Origin: Permianibacter sp046297695
GTDB taxonomy: Bacteria > Pseudomonadota > Gammaproteobacteria > Enterobacterales > Permianibacteraceae
Assembly (NCBI GenBank): GCA_046297695.1
Contig: JBKBHF010000006.1
Span: 53,527 to 117,526, forward strand
Reading direction: 5' to 3'
DNA: 64,000 nt
The notes beneath the pieces are model-generated. The model did not search any database. It had not been told where the DNA came from and saw only the letters and a list, made by a program, of their open reading frames with translations. A program made the position numbers and the translations under genes. Positions 24,993 through 33,059 of this stretch are shown here, in pieces (within the stretch, counting starts at the first letter, position 1; the number at the start of each line of letters is the position of its first letter).

Positions 24993-27545
24993 TTAGAACG
25001 AGTAAGTGACCTTGCCGTAGACGAATTGGCCGCGGGGATCATGGAGGGCCGAAACATAGCCATACAAGTCACTGTCACCATCACCGATGGCAAACGGCAC
25101 TTCCTCATCCAGTGCGTTGTCGATACCCACGCTGACCAGCACATCCTTGATACCGCTGTAACGCGCTTGCAGGTTCAGGGTCATCATTGAATCGACGGTT
25201 CGGGTCTCGGTGTAGTCCTCAAATTCACCGATATAGGAAACCGATGCATTAACCCCCCAATCGCCAACCGCCCAGTCAGCCGCACCCAGCCAGCGGATTT
25301 CCGGGTACTCGTATTTGCCGGTCCAGTCGACATCATCCTTTTCGATGTTTTCGAGGTAGGTCCAGTCGAGAGTGAAATTCACTGTACCCGACTCGGCCAA
25401 ATCGAGCTTGTAGTTGGCGGAAAGATCCAGACCTTGCGCTTCCTGAGACGTCAGGTTGTAGAAGGTGTTCTGGATACGGGAGATCGCACCGAGCGTGTAG
25501 CCTGGCAGCGGTGCATTACGGACGCAGACCGTGCTGGCCTGATTGTCGCAGTTGTCTGCGTACACTTGATTGATATCACCGCGCTCAATCTTGTTGTCTT
25601 GAACGATGCTCCAGTAGTCGAGCGACAGGCTCAAATCATCCGTGATCTCCCAGATGGCGCCGACGTTCCAGGACTCCGACTCTTCGGCATCCAAGTCCGG
25701 GTTGCCGGCGAACACGACCGTCAAGTCGGTTGTCGCGCATGCCGGGTTGTTGCCGTCCGGTACCGGGCAGCCATAATCGTCATCGATAAAGATCGATTCT
25801 TGCGATGGGCCAAGGCCGATCTGCGCCAGTGATGGCGCGCGGAAGCCCGTGCTCCACGATGCGCGCAATGCCACGTTGTCGGCCGGCGCCCAGCGCAGGG
25901 CCACCTTCGGGTTGGTGGTGCTGCCGAAGTCGCTGTAATCATCGAAGCGGCCCGCAATCTGCAGCTCCAAGCGGTCCATCAACGGCACGGACAGCTCGGC
26001 GAAGAGTGCCTTGTGGTCGCGCGATGCTGCGGCAGAAACCGATTCGGTGCCGAAAATCAGACCGCGCTGGAACTGGTCATCCGGAACATCTTGAACATCT
26101 TCTTCGCGGTATTCTGCACCGACCGCCATGGCGATGGCGCCGTGATCGGTTTCGAACAAGTCACCGGTGAAATTGACATCGTAAGCGGTCAGATGCGATT
26201 CGCCTTGGCGAACAAGATTGGTGGTGATGGCATTGATCACGTCCGGCGAGTTGTAGGTGCCACCGAACGGATTGTAGCGACCAGCGTTGATTTCCTCCTG
26301 CAGCAGGTCAGTCCGCACCCAGCCTTGCGATTTGTTACCCGTTTGGGTTGATTCGCTGCGGGCTCGCTGCACCGATGCCTCCCAGTCCCAGTCGCCGATG
26401 TTGCCGCGTGCGCCGAGTACAGCGCGGAGATTGTCGGTTTCGATATCCCACCGCCGCGCTCCGGCATCGACGGTCCGGAAGCGCAGAATGTCGATGGTAG
26501 TAGCACCTGCGAACGGGTTGTTCGGATGGCTGGTCGGCACTGTCAGCTGAGCATCGCCATCAAGCGGAGTCGGGGCGCCTTGGGCGAAAGATTTGTTGTG
26601 CTGGACGCCAATCTCGGTGAACAGCTCCAGGTTGCTGCCGACTTGGCGATTGCCGATCAACATCACGCCAACCCGCTCCGCTGCCGGGGTGAGGACGTTC
26701 CACGGGCCGTAATCGTAAACGCAGATAGCGCCAGCGACGTTTTCTGCCGCGCAGCCCGGGTCAATCGTTGGCACCCCGTCCACGATGAACGTGCCAGGGA
26801 AGCCGCGTGATGAACGCAAATCATCGCCACCGCGCGGCGCCTGGTTAGCGGTGCCGAGGGAGCCGCGGTCGGAGTTCATCAATGTGTTGTTGGAGAAGTA
26901 ATCAAAAATGATGGTCGCGTTACCGTTGTCACCGCCTACGCCCCAAATGAATGAAGCGGTTTTTTCATCGGCGTCGGTGTCGGTTGTGTTGCCATAACCC
27001 AGCGACACTTCTGTGCCGGTGAAGTCCTTGCGCAACACGACATTGACAACGCCCGCCACCGCGTCAGAGCCATAAACGGCGGATGCGCCGTCTTTCAGAA
27101 TTTCCACGCGTTCGATGGCGGAAACAGGAATGCTGTTGATGTCGACGAAGTTGGTAGTAATGCCCTCGGCGAAGGAGCTGACAGCCACCCGACGGCCGTT
27201 GATCAGTACCAGCGTGGCATCGGCACCCAAACCACGCAAGCTGACGGCGGCCGCACCGTTGGCAGTCGAGTCTTGGTTGTTGCCGCGGGTCGAGAAGGTG
27301 CCGTTACCAGCAGTTGGCAACCGGACGAGCAATTGTTGCAGATTGTTGTAGCCCGATTTCTCAATCGTATCGCGATCGATGGTTTGGACCGGCAGCGGCC
27401 CTTCGATGTCGGTGCGTTTGATGCGAGAACCTACCACTTCCATGCGTTCGGTATCTTCGTTTTCTGCGGCAAGGATTGGATGAGACAGCGCGGTGCTGGT
27501 GGTGGCAAGCAAGGCGAGATACAGCTTGGACATTTTGGTTTTCAT
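24993..27545 (-). CDS. TonB-dependent outer-membrane receptor
   Basis: This 850-residue protein has a signal peptide (about 1-26) and a TonB-box-like ERMEVVGSRIKR just after it. The plug domain (about 45-165) contains LRGLGADATLVLINGRR and VEILKDGASAVYGSDAVAGVVNVVL. A beta-barrel follows to the C-terminal aromatic FVYGKVTYSF. The sequence type is the Oar/colicin-receptor-like group common in aquatic Gammaproteobacteria, which imports peptides, carbohydrates or complex organics, not only iron. No Fur box was seen upstream; a 28-bp inverted repeat at 27682-27709 may be its operator. The ligand is unknown. Confidence 0.92.
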   Translation of the reverse strand: MKTKMSKLYLALLATTSTALSHPILAAENEDTERMEVVGSRIKRTDIEGPLPVQTIDRDTIEKSGYNNLQQLLVRLPTAGNGTFSTRGNNQDSTANGAAAVSLRGLGADATLVLINGRRVAVSSFAEGITTNFVDINSIPVSAIERVEILKDGASAVYGSDAVAGVVNVVLRKDFTGTEVSLGYGNTTDTDADEKTASFIWGVGGDNGNATIIFDYFSNNTLMNSDRGSLGTANQAPRGGDDLRSSRGFPGTFIVDGVPTIDPGCAAENVAGAICVYDYGPWNVLTPAAERVGVMLIGNRQVGSNLELFTEIGVQHNKSFAQGAPTPLDGDAQLTVPTSHPNNPFAGATTIDILRFRTVDAGARRWDIETDNLRAVLGARGNIGDWDWEASVQRARSESTQTGNKSQGWVRTDLLQEEINAGRYNPFGGTYNSPDVINAITTNLVRQGESHLTAYDVNFTGDLFETDHGAIAMAVGAEYREEDVQDVPDDQFQRGLIFGTESVSAAASRDHKALFAELSVPLMDRLELQIAGRFDDYSDFGSTTNPKVALRWAPADNVALRASWSTGFRAPSLAQIGLGPSQESIFIDDDYGCPVPDGNNPACATTDLTVVFAGNPDLDAEESESWNVGAIWEITDDLSLSLDYWSIVQDNKIERGDINQVYADNCDNQASTVCVRNAPLPGYTLGAISRIQNTFYNLTSQEAQGLDLSANYKLDLAESGTVNFTLDWTYLENIEKDDVDWTGKYEYPEIRWLGAADWAVGDWGVNASVSYIGEFEDYTETRTVDSMMTLNLQARYSGIKDVLVSVGIDNALDEEVPFAIGDGDSDLYGYVSALHDPRGQFVYGKVTYSF

Positions 27546-27878
27546 GGGTGCTCCGTTTGCAGGTTTTTCTACGTTTTCACGTCTTTTTTCTCCCGCCCTG
27601 ATGGGCAGGGGTGTCGTCAGATGTCTGTCTCATCTGCGACCCCGGACTGCATTGCTCGGGTACAACGGTGCTGATCTGGCAAGCGGTTTTGCTCCTGTTC
27701 AAAACCGCTGGTCCGGCCTGGTCGCCGGGGTGTTTCTCCTTACATGGCCAATCGTCATGACGACCGAGGCTACGCCGCTGTGAAAGCGCTGACAAGAGTG
27801 CCAGTTGTAAGCTGCTGTTTGCCGCCCATTTCGGTACAATGCGCGCTCATTTTTTGGCCCCCCATCCGGTAACCGAAC
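27546..27878. other. Divergent intergenic region between the TonB receptor and glyA
   Basis: There is no gene. It holds a GC-rich hairpin with T6 (about 27583-27608) of the same style as 821-843, an inverted repeat at 27682-27709 and a TACAAT -10-like box at 27835-27840 ahead of glyA without a good -35. Confidence 0.6.
27682..27709. promoter_or_regulatory. Inverted repeat, possible operator for the TonB receptor
   Basis: AGCGGTTTTG and CAAAACCGCT are perfect complements separated by 8 bp. The repeat lies 137 bp upstream of the receptor start. Half-sites 18 bp apart centre to centre fit a dimeric repressor. The stem could also form in RNA, but no T run follows. Confidence 0.45.
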
Positions 27879-29132
27879 ATGCTGCGCAACCCCGCCACCC
27901 TGGCCCAATACGACGCCGAACTCTGGTCGGCGATGGAACACGAACGTCATCGTCAGGAAGAGCACATCGAACTGATCGCGTCCGAGAACTACACCAGCGC
28001 CCGGGTCATGGCGGCGCAGGGCTCGGTGCTGACCAACAAGTACGCCGAGGGCTATCCGGGCAAGCGTTATTACGGCGGTTGCGAATACGTCGACGTGGCC
28101 GAGCAGCTGGCCATCGACCGGGTCAAGCAGCTGTTTGGCGCCGATTACGCCAACGTCCAGCCGCATTCCGGCTCGCAGGCCAACTCGGCGGTGTACATGG
28201 CGCTGCTGAACCCGGGCGACACCGTGCTCGGCATGTCGCTGGCCCACGGTGGCCACCTGACCCACGGTTCGCCGGTCAACTTCTCCGGCAAGCTCTACAA
28301 GAGCGTGCAGTACGGCCTGACCCCGGCCGGCTACATCGATTACGACCACGCCGAAGCGCTGGCCCTCGAGCACAAGCCGAAGATGATTCTCGGCGGCTTC
28401 TCGGCCTATTCGCGGGTGGTGGACTGGAAGCGGCTGCGCGAGATCGCCGACAAAGTGGGCGCTTACTTTATGGTCGACATGGCGCACGTCGCCGGTCTGG
28501 TCGCTGCCGGTGAATACCCGAACCCGGTGCCGTATGCCGACGTCGTGACCTCGACCACCCACAAGACCCTGCGCGGCCCGCGCGGCGGCGTGATCCTGGC
28601 CAAGGCCAACCCCGAGCTGGAGAAGAAATTCCAGAGCGCCGTGTTCCCGGGCGGCCAGGGCGGCCCGCTGATGCACGTGATCGCTGCCAAGGCGGTCGCC
28701 TTCAAGGAAGCGCTGGAGCCGGAATTCAAGGCCTACCAGAAGCAAGTGGTCGCCAACGCCAAGGCCATGGCCAAGGTGTTCATGGATCGCGGTTACGACA
28801 TCGTCTCCGGCGGCACCGACAACCACCTGATGCTGGTCAGCCTGATCGCCAAGGACCTGTCGGGTAAAGATGCCGACGCTGCCCTCGGCCGCGCCAACAT
28901 CACCGTCAACAAGAACTCGGTGCCGAACGACCCGCGTACCCCGTTCGTGACCTCGGGCATCCGCGTTGGAACCCCGGCCATCACCACCCGCGGCTTTAAA
29001 GAAGCCGAAACGGTGCAACTGACCGGCTGGATGTGCGACATCCTCGACGACGTGACCAACGAGGCGACCATTGCCCGGGTCAAGGCTGAGGTGTTGAAGT
29101 TGACGGCGCGGTTTCCGGTTTATGGCAGCTAA
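27879..29132 (+). CDS. glyA: Serine hydroxymethyltransferase
   Basis: This 417-residue PLP enzyme interconverts serine and glycine with tetrahydrofolate and supplies one-carbon units. The PLP-lysine lies in VTSTTHKTLRGPRGG; SGSQANSAVY and YYGGCEYVDVAEQLAIDR are also conserved. Length and N-terminus are standard. It heads the glyA-nrdR-rib block typical of Gammaproteobacteria, but its own terminator at 29156 separates it from nrdR. Confidence 0.97.
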   Translation: MLRNPATLAQYDAELWSAMEHERHRQEEHIELIASENYTSARVMAAQGSVLTNKYAEGYPGKRYYGGCEYVDVAEQLAIDRVKQLFGADYANVQPHSGSQANSAVYMALLNPGDTVLGMSLAHGGHLTHGSPVNFSGKLYKSVQYGLTPAGYIDYDHAEALALEHKPKMILGGFSAYSRVVDWKRLREIADKVGAYFMVDMAHVAGLVAAGEYPNPVPYADVVTSTTHKTLRGPRGGVILAKANPELEKKFQSAVFPGGQGGPLMHVIAAKAVAFKEALEPEFKAYQKQVVANAKAMAKVFMDRGYDIVSGGTDNHLMLVSLIAKDLSGKDADAALGRANITVNKNSVPNDPRTPFVTSGIRVGTPAITTRGFKEAETVQLTGWMCDILDDVTNEATIARVKAEVLKLTARFPVYGS

Positions 29133-29155
29133 GTCGCATCACGTCATCACGACAG

Positions 29156-29180
29156 AACCCCGCTCCGGCGGGGTTTTGTT
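29156..29180 (+). terminator. Rho-independent terminator of glyA
   Basis: The stem AACCCCGC / GCGGGGTT with loop TCCG is followed by TTGTTTT. It lies 23 bp after the glyA stop. Confidence 0.9.
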
Positions 29181-29530
29181 TTCATGGTGACTCAATAGCG
29201 ACGGAGCTTGATCGGACAGTCCATCCCGACAAGACCCCCCTCCCGGCCTCCCCCTTGGCCGGGGGAGGTGCGAAACCACTCCCGCCCCTGTCAAGGGGGT
29301 GAGGTCGGGAATTCAAGGTCGTCATTGCTGACGACCTCGCCGACCGAACGACGCCAGCTCTGCTGGCGGCTGGGCGGGCCGGGGTGGGGTGTTGCCGCTC
29401 CCAAGGATCGATTTGTCACCGTCATCCGTTAACGCTCGTGCCCCCATCCCTTCGCTTTCCCCTCTCAAACCGTTAACCTGCTCCCCAGCTCTACTTAACC
29501 CAACACCCGCCATCCCACAAGAGGACAGCC
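29181..29530. other. Gene-free 350-bp stretch before nrdR with C/G hairpin repeats
   Basis: There is no coding region. From about 29226 to 29310 the sequence is a chain of C/G-rich palindromes (for example GGCCTCCCCC-TT-GGCCGGGGGAGG and CCCCTGTCAAGGGG). These resemble the other C/G hairpins in the window and are probably dispersed repeats. No regulator site for nrdR was identified. Confidence 0.5.
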
Positions 29531-29986
29531 ATGCACTGCCCGTTCTGCTCCGCCGACGACACCAAGGTCATCGATTCGCGTCTGGTTGCCGATGGTTCGC
29601 AAGTTCGCCGCCGGCGCGAATGCACGCAATGCAGCGAGCGCTTCACCACCTTTGAAACCGCTGAGCTGGTGATGCCGCGCATCGTCAAGAACGATGGCAG
29701 CCGGCAACCGTTCGACGAAAGCAAGCTGCGCGCCGGCATGATGCGGGCGGTGGAAAAGCGCCCGGTCTCGGTCGAGCAAATCGAAGAAGCCATCGGCCAC
29801 ATCATGTCCAAACTGCGCGCCACCGGCGAACGCGAAGTGCAATCGAAAGTGCTTGGCGAGCTGGTGATGGCCGAACTGCGCAAACTCGATGAAGTGGCGT
29901 TTGTGCGGTTTGCTTCGGTCTATCGTCGGTTCCAGGATGTGCAGGAGTTTCGTGACGAGATTGCGAAGTTGCAGAAGGGGGATTGA
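29531..29986 (+). CDS. nrdR: Transcriptional repressor of ribonucleotide reductase genes
   Basis: This 151-residue protein has an N-terminal zinc ribbon (MHCPFC...CTQC, residues 3-34) and an ATP-cone (about 49-139, VKNDGSRQPFDESKLRAGMMRAVEKRPV). It binds NrdR boxes and represses ribonucleotide reductase operons when dATP is bound. The length is typical. In most Gammaproteobacteria it is followed directly by ribD; here two unrelated AT-rich genes intervene. Confidence 0.96.
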   Translation: MHCPFCSADDTKVIDSRLVADGSQVRRRRECTQCSERFTTFETAELVMPRIVKNDGSRQPFDESKLRAGMMRAVEKRPVSVEQIEEAIGHIMSKLRATGEREVQSKVLGELVMAELRKLDEVAFVRFASVYRRFQDVQEFRDEIAKLQKGD

Positions 29987-30029
29987 CTCATCGGTTTTGT
30001 TTGTCTCACATGTCAAAGGATGGTGTTTA

Positions 30030-30443
30030 TTGGAAACTCAACCAAAGTACCCTTGGCGGTTGGACACCAATGACCGATACCGAGAGCTAGTGGGCCTTCT
30101 GATCGGACTGGCAACCGCTGCCCTGATACTTCCGGTGTTCTTTGCCAGAGAATACTTCGGAGTTGACGAGTCCGTCGCATTGAACCAAGTGCTTCCGGCG
30201 AGCACATATTTTTCATGGGCTTCTCTGGGTTGCTCCATAATCAGCGGAGTGATTTTTCATTTTTTCTCCGCAAAATGGGTTCGCCTTGCTTGGGAGCAAC
30301 CAGTGGAGTTTGCGGGCAAGGCGCTTACTGAACATGCCGTTGAGCGTATCCTTGAATGGACCTTATGGCTTTGTATATTGGGGTTTATGCTTGGAGTCGC
30401 GCTGACCGTTTTCTTTCTTTCCAGCTACGTACCAAAACCCTAG
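30030..30443 (+). CDS. Small membrane protein of unknown function, AT-rich
   Basis: This protein has about 137 residues and three hydrophobic segments (LVGLLIGLATAALILPVFF, YFSWASLGCSIISGVIFHFF, LWLCILGFMLGVALTVFFLSS). The family was not recognised. The start is uncertain: TTG 30030 is chosen for the AAGGA 9 bp upstream; the frame is open further upstream but overlaps nrdR. Base composition is clearly richer in A/T than the flanking nrdR and ribD genes, suggesting acquisition. It probably forms a pair with the next gene, whose ATG begins two bases after this stop. Confidence 0.6.
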   Translation: METQPKYPWRLDTNDRYRELVGLLIGLATAALILPVFFAREYFGVDESVALNQVLPASTYFSWASLGCSIISGVIFHFFSAKWVRLAWEQPVEFAGKALTEHAVERILEWTLWLCILGFMLGVALTVFFLSSYVPKP

Positions 30444-30444
30444 G

Positions 30445-30738
30445 ATGTCGCCCTGCTTCATGAGCATATTTCACTATAAAGCCGAGCTATTGCAGCAATC
30501 ACCGACAGGTAGCTCTACCTACAGGTTCTTTCCTGATTGCGTTATGGCGAAGGATGTAACGGGAATTTTTGCGGTAGATCCTATTTCGTGGCAACCCAAA
30601 ATTATCGAAGCTGCTGGCGCTGAGGAAAAAGGTCTCGTTTCAAGTGATGCGAGATGTGTGTTTGCGCTTACAGCGAAGATAAAGGCGGAGTTCGAAGCAA
30701 ATGGGGTTATGCCAAATGAAGTCTTGCGCATTTCTTAG
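30445..30738 (+). CDS. Hypothetical 97-residue protein, AT-rich
   Basis: A small soluble protein with no recognised domain; it includes YRFFPDCVMAKDVTGIFAVDP and ends GVMPNEVLRIS. It follows the small membrane protein with a one-base gap and shares its A/T-rich composition. The start may be ATG 30445 or ATG 30460. The pair sits between nrdR and ribD and is followed by a 35-bp inverted repeat (30743-30831), so it looks like a foreign insertion. Function unknown. Confidence 0.55.
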   Translation: MSPCFMSIFHYKAELLQQSPTGSSTYRFFPDCVMAKDVTGIFAVDPISWQPKIIEAAGAEEKGLVSSDARCVFALTAKIKAEFEANGVMPNEVLRIS

Positions 30739-30742
30739 TCGC

Positions 30743-30831
30743 GTAAGTTGGGCTAAGCGTTAGCGAAGCCCAACGGCCTTCCCCGACTCCCACTCCGCCG
30801 TTGGGCTTCACATACGTTCAGCCCAACCTAC
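30743..30831. repeat. Palindromic intergenic repeat pair (REP-like)
   Basis: Two 35-bp arms (30743-30777 and 30797-30831) are inverted copies of each other with 29 of 35 matches. Each arm contains GTTGGGCT and AGCCCAAC and so can fold on itself. This is a widespread type of proteobacterial intergenic repeat. It lies between the AT-rich pair and ribD. Confidence 0.7.
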
Positions 30832-30862
30832 ACTGGATTCAATCGCCCATTTGATCTCCGCC

Positions 30863-31996
30863 ATGACCTTTACCGCTGACGATGCTGTCCATATGGCCCA
30901 CGCGCTCCGGCTTGCCGAGCGTGGCCGCTACACCACCGCGCCGAATCCGAATGTCGGCTGCGTGCTGGTGCGCGACGGCGTTGTGGTTGGCGAGGGCTGG
31001 CATGAGGTGGCTGGTGGGCCGCACGCGGAGATCAACGCGCTGAAAATGGCTGGCGACAAGGCCCGTGGCGCGACTGCTTACGTCACGCTCGAGCCTTGCG
31101 CGCATCAGGGCCGGACCGGACCGTGTGCGGGGGCGCTGCTGGTCGCCGGCGTCAGCCGGGTCGTCGCGGCGATGCAGGACCCGAATCCGAAAGTGGCGGG
31201 GCAGGGCTTCGCGATCCTGAAAAATGCCGGAGTAGCGGTCGAACACGGGCTGATGCAGATGGAAGCCGAGGCGCTGAACCCCGGCTTTCTGATGCGGATG
31301 CGCAGCGGTCGGCCGTGGGTCACGGTCAAGCTCGGCATGAGCCTCGATGGCCGCACCGCGCTCAGCAATGGCGAATCGAAATGGATCACCGGCGAGGCCG
31401 CGCGGCGCGATGTCCAGTTCCTGCGCGCCCGCCATCAGGCCATCCTGACCGGCATCGGTACTGTGCTGGCCGACGATCCGCAGCTCACCGTCCGGCTCGG
31501 CGATGCCGACTGGCCGGCCTACGTCAACCCGTCCTACCGGCAACCGCCTTTGCGCGTGGTGCTCGACTCCCATGGCCGGTTGCCGCCCGGTCGCAAAATC
31601 ACCGACAGCTCGGCGCCGACCTTGGTCTGTCACGCCGGCTCCACCCGCGACGACGCCAAGCAGGAACCGGCATTGCCCGGTATGATCACGGCCCTGCGTT
31701 GCGCGGGTGTTTCGGGCGCTGACGACCGGGTCGATTTGCCCGCGGTGCTGGCCGCACTGGCCGAGCGGCAAATCAATGCCGTGCTGGTCGAGGCGGGCGC
31801 GACCGTGGCCGGGGCGTTTCTCGCTGCCGTGCTGGTCGATGAGCTGGTGCTCTATGTCGCACCGACCCTGCTCGGTGATGCCGCCCGGCCGCTGCTGCAA
31901 CTGCCGGTATTCAGCGCGTTGCCGCAATGCCCGCAACTGAAGCTGGTTGATGTCCGTCAGCTGGGCAATGATCTGCGGCTGACGTTGCGGCCCTGA
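30863..31996 (+). CDS. ribD: Riboflavin biosynthesis deaminase/reductase
   Basis: This 377-residue bifunctional enzyme deaminates the pyrimidine product of GTP cyclohydrolase II (N-terminal domain, zinc site HAEINAL and PCAHQGRTGPC) and then reduces its ribosyl side chain with NADPH (C-terminal domain from about 145, VKLGMSLDGRTAL and NAVLVEAGATVAGAFL). ATG 30863 is chosen over an upstream TTG because families begin near MTFTADD. It is the first riboflavin gene of the block, separated from ribE by a GIY-YIG gene. Confidence 0.95.
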   Translation: MTFTADDAVHMAHALRLAERGRYTTAPNPNVGCVLVRDGVVVGEGWHEVAGGPHAEINALKMAGDKARGATAYVTLEPCAHQGRTGPCAGALLVAGVSRVVAAMQDPNPKVAGQGFAILKNAGVAVEHGLMQMEAEALNPGFLMRMRSGRPWVTVKLGMSLDGRTALSNGESKWITGEAARRDVQFLRARHQAILTGIGTVLADDPQLTVRLGDADWPAYVNPSYRQPPLRVVLDSHGRLPPGRKITDSSAPTLVCHAGSTRDDAKQEPALPGMITALRCAGVSGADDRVDLPAVLAALAERQINAVLVEAGATVAGAFLAAVLVDELVLYVAPTLLGDAARPLLQLPVFSALPQCPQLKLVDVRQLGNDLRLTLRP

Positions 31997-32004
31997 TTTT
32001 CTTG

Positions 32005-32034
32005 CCGTCATTCCCGCGTAGGCGGGGATCCAGG
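32005..32034. repeat. Palindromic repeat, left copy flanking the GIY-YIG gene
   Basis: A 30-bp element built on CGTCATTCCCGCG and GGCGGGGATCCAG. It is inverted relative to 32339-32368 with about three mismatches. It resembles the ATTCCC-N8-GGGAAT repeats known from Neisseria and other proteobacteria. Its AGGA end serves as the only plausible ribosome binding site for the GIY-YIG gene. Confidence 0.75.
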
Positions 32035-32047
32035 AATGCTCTCAGCA

Positions 32048-32338
32048 ATGGATGCTGCATGGGTTTACATACTGGCCAGCCAGAAAAACGGCACGCTTTA
32101 TGTTGGCGTGACCAGTGAATTGCCAAAGCGCATTTGGCAACACAAACAAGAACAATGCGAAGGTTTTACCCGCAAATATGACGTGAAGTCGCTGGTTTAC
32201 TTTGAACGGCACGATCGAATGCTCGATGCGATTGCACGAGAGAAACAAATTAAGAAGTGGAACAGGGCATGGAAGTTGCGGTTGATTGAAACCGGCAATC
32301 CTGAGTGGCGCGACCTGTTTGACGAGATAGCAAAGTAA
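32048..32338 (+). CDS. GIY-YIG nuclease family protein
   Basis: This 96-residue single-domain protein has VYILASQKNGTLYVGVTS (the GIY/YIG positions appear as VYI and YVG), then LPKRIWQHK, FTRKYDVKSLVYFE with the metal-site glutamate region, and IAREKQIKKWNRAWKLRLIE. It belongs to the small YhbQ/UPF0213-like group. Its cellular role is unknown; a nuclease acting on branched or damaged DNA is the usual inference. ATG 32048 or 32036 is possible. It interrupts ribD-ribE and is tightly bracketed by inverted copies of a palindromic repeat, the right copy starting at the base after the stop codon. Confidence 0.85.
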   Translation: MDAAWVYILASQKNGTLYVGVTSELPKRIWQHKQEQCEGFTRKYDVKSLVYFERHDRMLDAIAREKQIKKWNRAWKLRLIETGNPEWRDLFDEIAK

Positions 32339-32368
32339 CTGGATTCCCGCCTGCGCGGGAATGACGGG
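32339..32368. repeat. Palindromic repeat, right copy flanking the GIY-YIG gene
   Basis: CTGGATTCCCGCC and GCGGGAATGACGGG. This is the inverted partner of 32005-32034. It begins immediately after the GIY-YIG stop and ends 9 bp before the ribE ATG. Confidence 0.75.
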
Positions 32369-32376
32369 AAATCGAT

Positions 32377-33033
32377 ATGTTCACCGGCATCATCCAATCG
32401 GTCGGCAGCATTCAGCGCATTGAGCCGCGTAGCGGCGATGTGCTGCTGTCGATTGCGGTCGGCAAACTGGACATGGGCGATGTCCAGCTTGGTGACAGCA
32501 TTGCGGTCAACGGCGTCTGCCTGACCGCGGTGCGCTTTGATGCGCGGCATTTCGAGGCCGATGTCTCGGTCGAAACGCTGGCGGTGACCACGCTGAAACA
32601 CTGGAAAGTCGGCACCCGCGTCAATCTGGAAAAAGCACTGACGCCGACCACCCGGCTCGGTGGCCATCTGGTGTCTGGCCATGTTGATGGCATCGGCGAA
32701 ATCATCAGCCGCCGCCATGCTGCCCGTGCCGACCAATTCACCGTGCGGGTGCCGCATAGCATCAAGCGCTACATCGCGCACAAAGGTTCAGTCTGTGTAG
32801 ATGGCATCAGCCTGACCGTCAACGCGGTCAATGACGATTGTTTTGAACTGACGCTGGTGCCGCACACCCAGGCCGAAACCAACGCCGCCGATTGGCAGCC
32901 CGGTGCGCTGGTCAACATCGAAGTCGATGTGCTGGCGCGTTATCTGGAGCGTTTGCTGCAAGCCGGTGACGGCACAGCGAATGGCGTCACCGAAAGTTTA
33001 TTGGCGCGGGCCGGTTTTACCGGCGGGCGCTGA
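32377..33033 (+). CDS. ribE: Riboflavin synthase, alpha chain
   Basis: This 218-residue enzyme dismutates two 6,7-dimethyl-8-ribityllumazines to riboflavin. It consists of two homologous lumazine-binding barrels: MFTGIIQSVGSI to about residue 95, then VSGHVDGIGEI to about 195. The second half carries GSVCVDGISLTVN, matching DSIAVNGVCLTAV in the first. A C-terminal helix (VLARYLERLLQ) supports trimerisation. There is no FMN riboswitch upstream; the 5' space is taken by the repeat. Confidence 0.96.
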   Translation: MFTGIIQSVGSIQRIEPRSGDVLLSIAVGKLDMGDVQLGDSIAVNGVCLTAVRFDARHFEADVSVETLAVTTLKHWKVGTRVNLEKALTPTTRLGGHLVSGHVDGIGEIISRRHAARADQFTVRVPHSIKRYIAHKGSVCVDGISLTVNAVNDDCFELTLVPHTQAETNAADWQPGALVNIEVDVLARYLERLLQAGDGTANGVTESLLARAGFTGGR

Positions 33034-33059
33034 ACCGATTGCTGCAGGAAGAATTGAAC

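Noticed and set aside
29208..29432. Small plus-strand frame downstream of glyA
   Set aside because: Pro/Arg-rich product created by the C/G hairpin repeats, without a ribosome binding site.
31997..33059. FMN riboswitch upstream of ribE or ribB
   Set aside because: The conserved RFN stem segments are not seen; the space is occupied by the GIY-YIG gene and its repeats.
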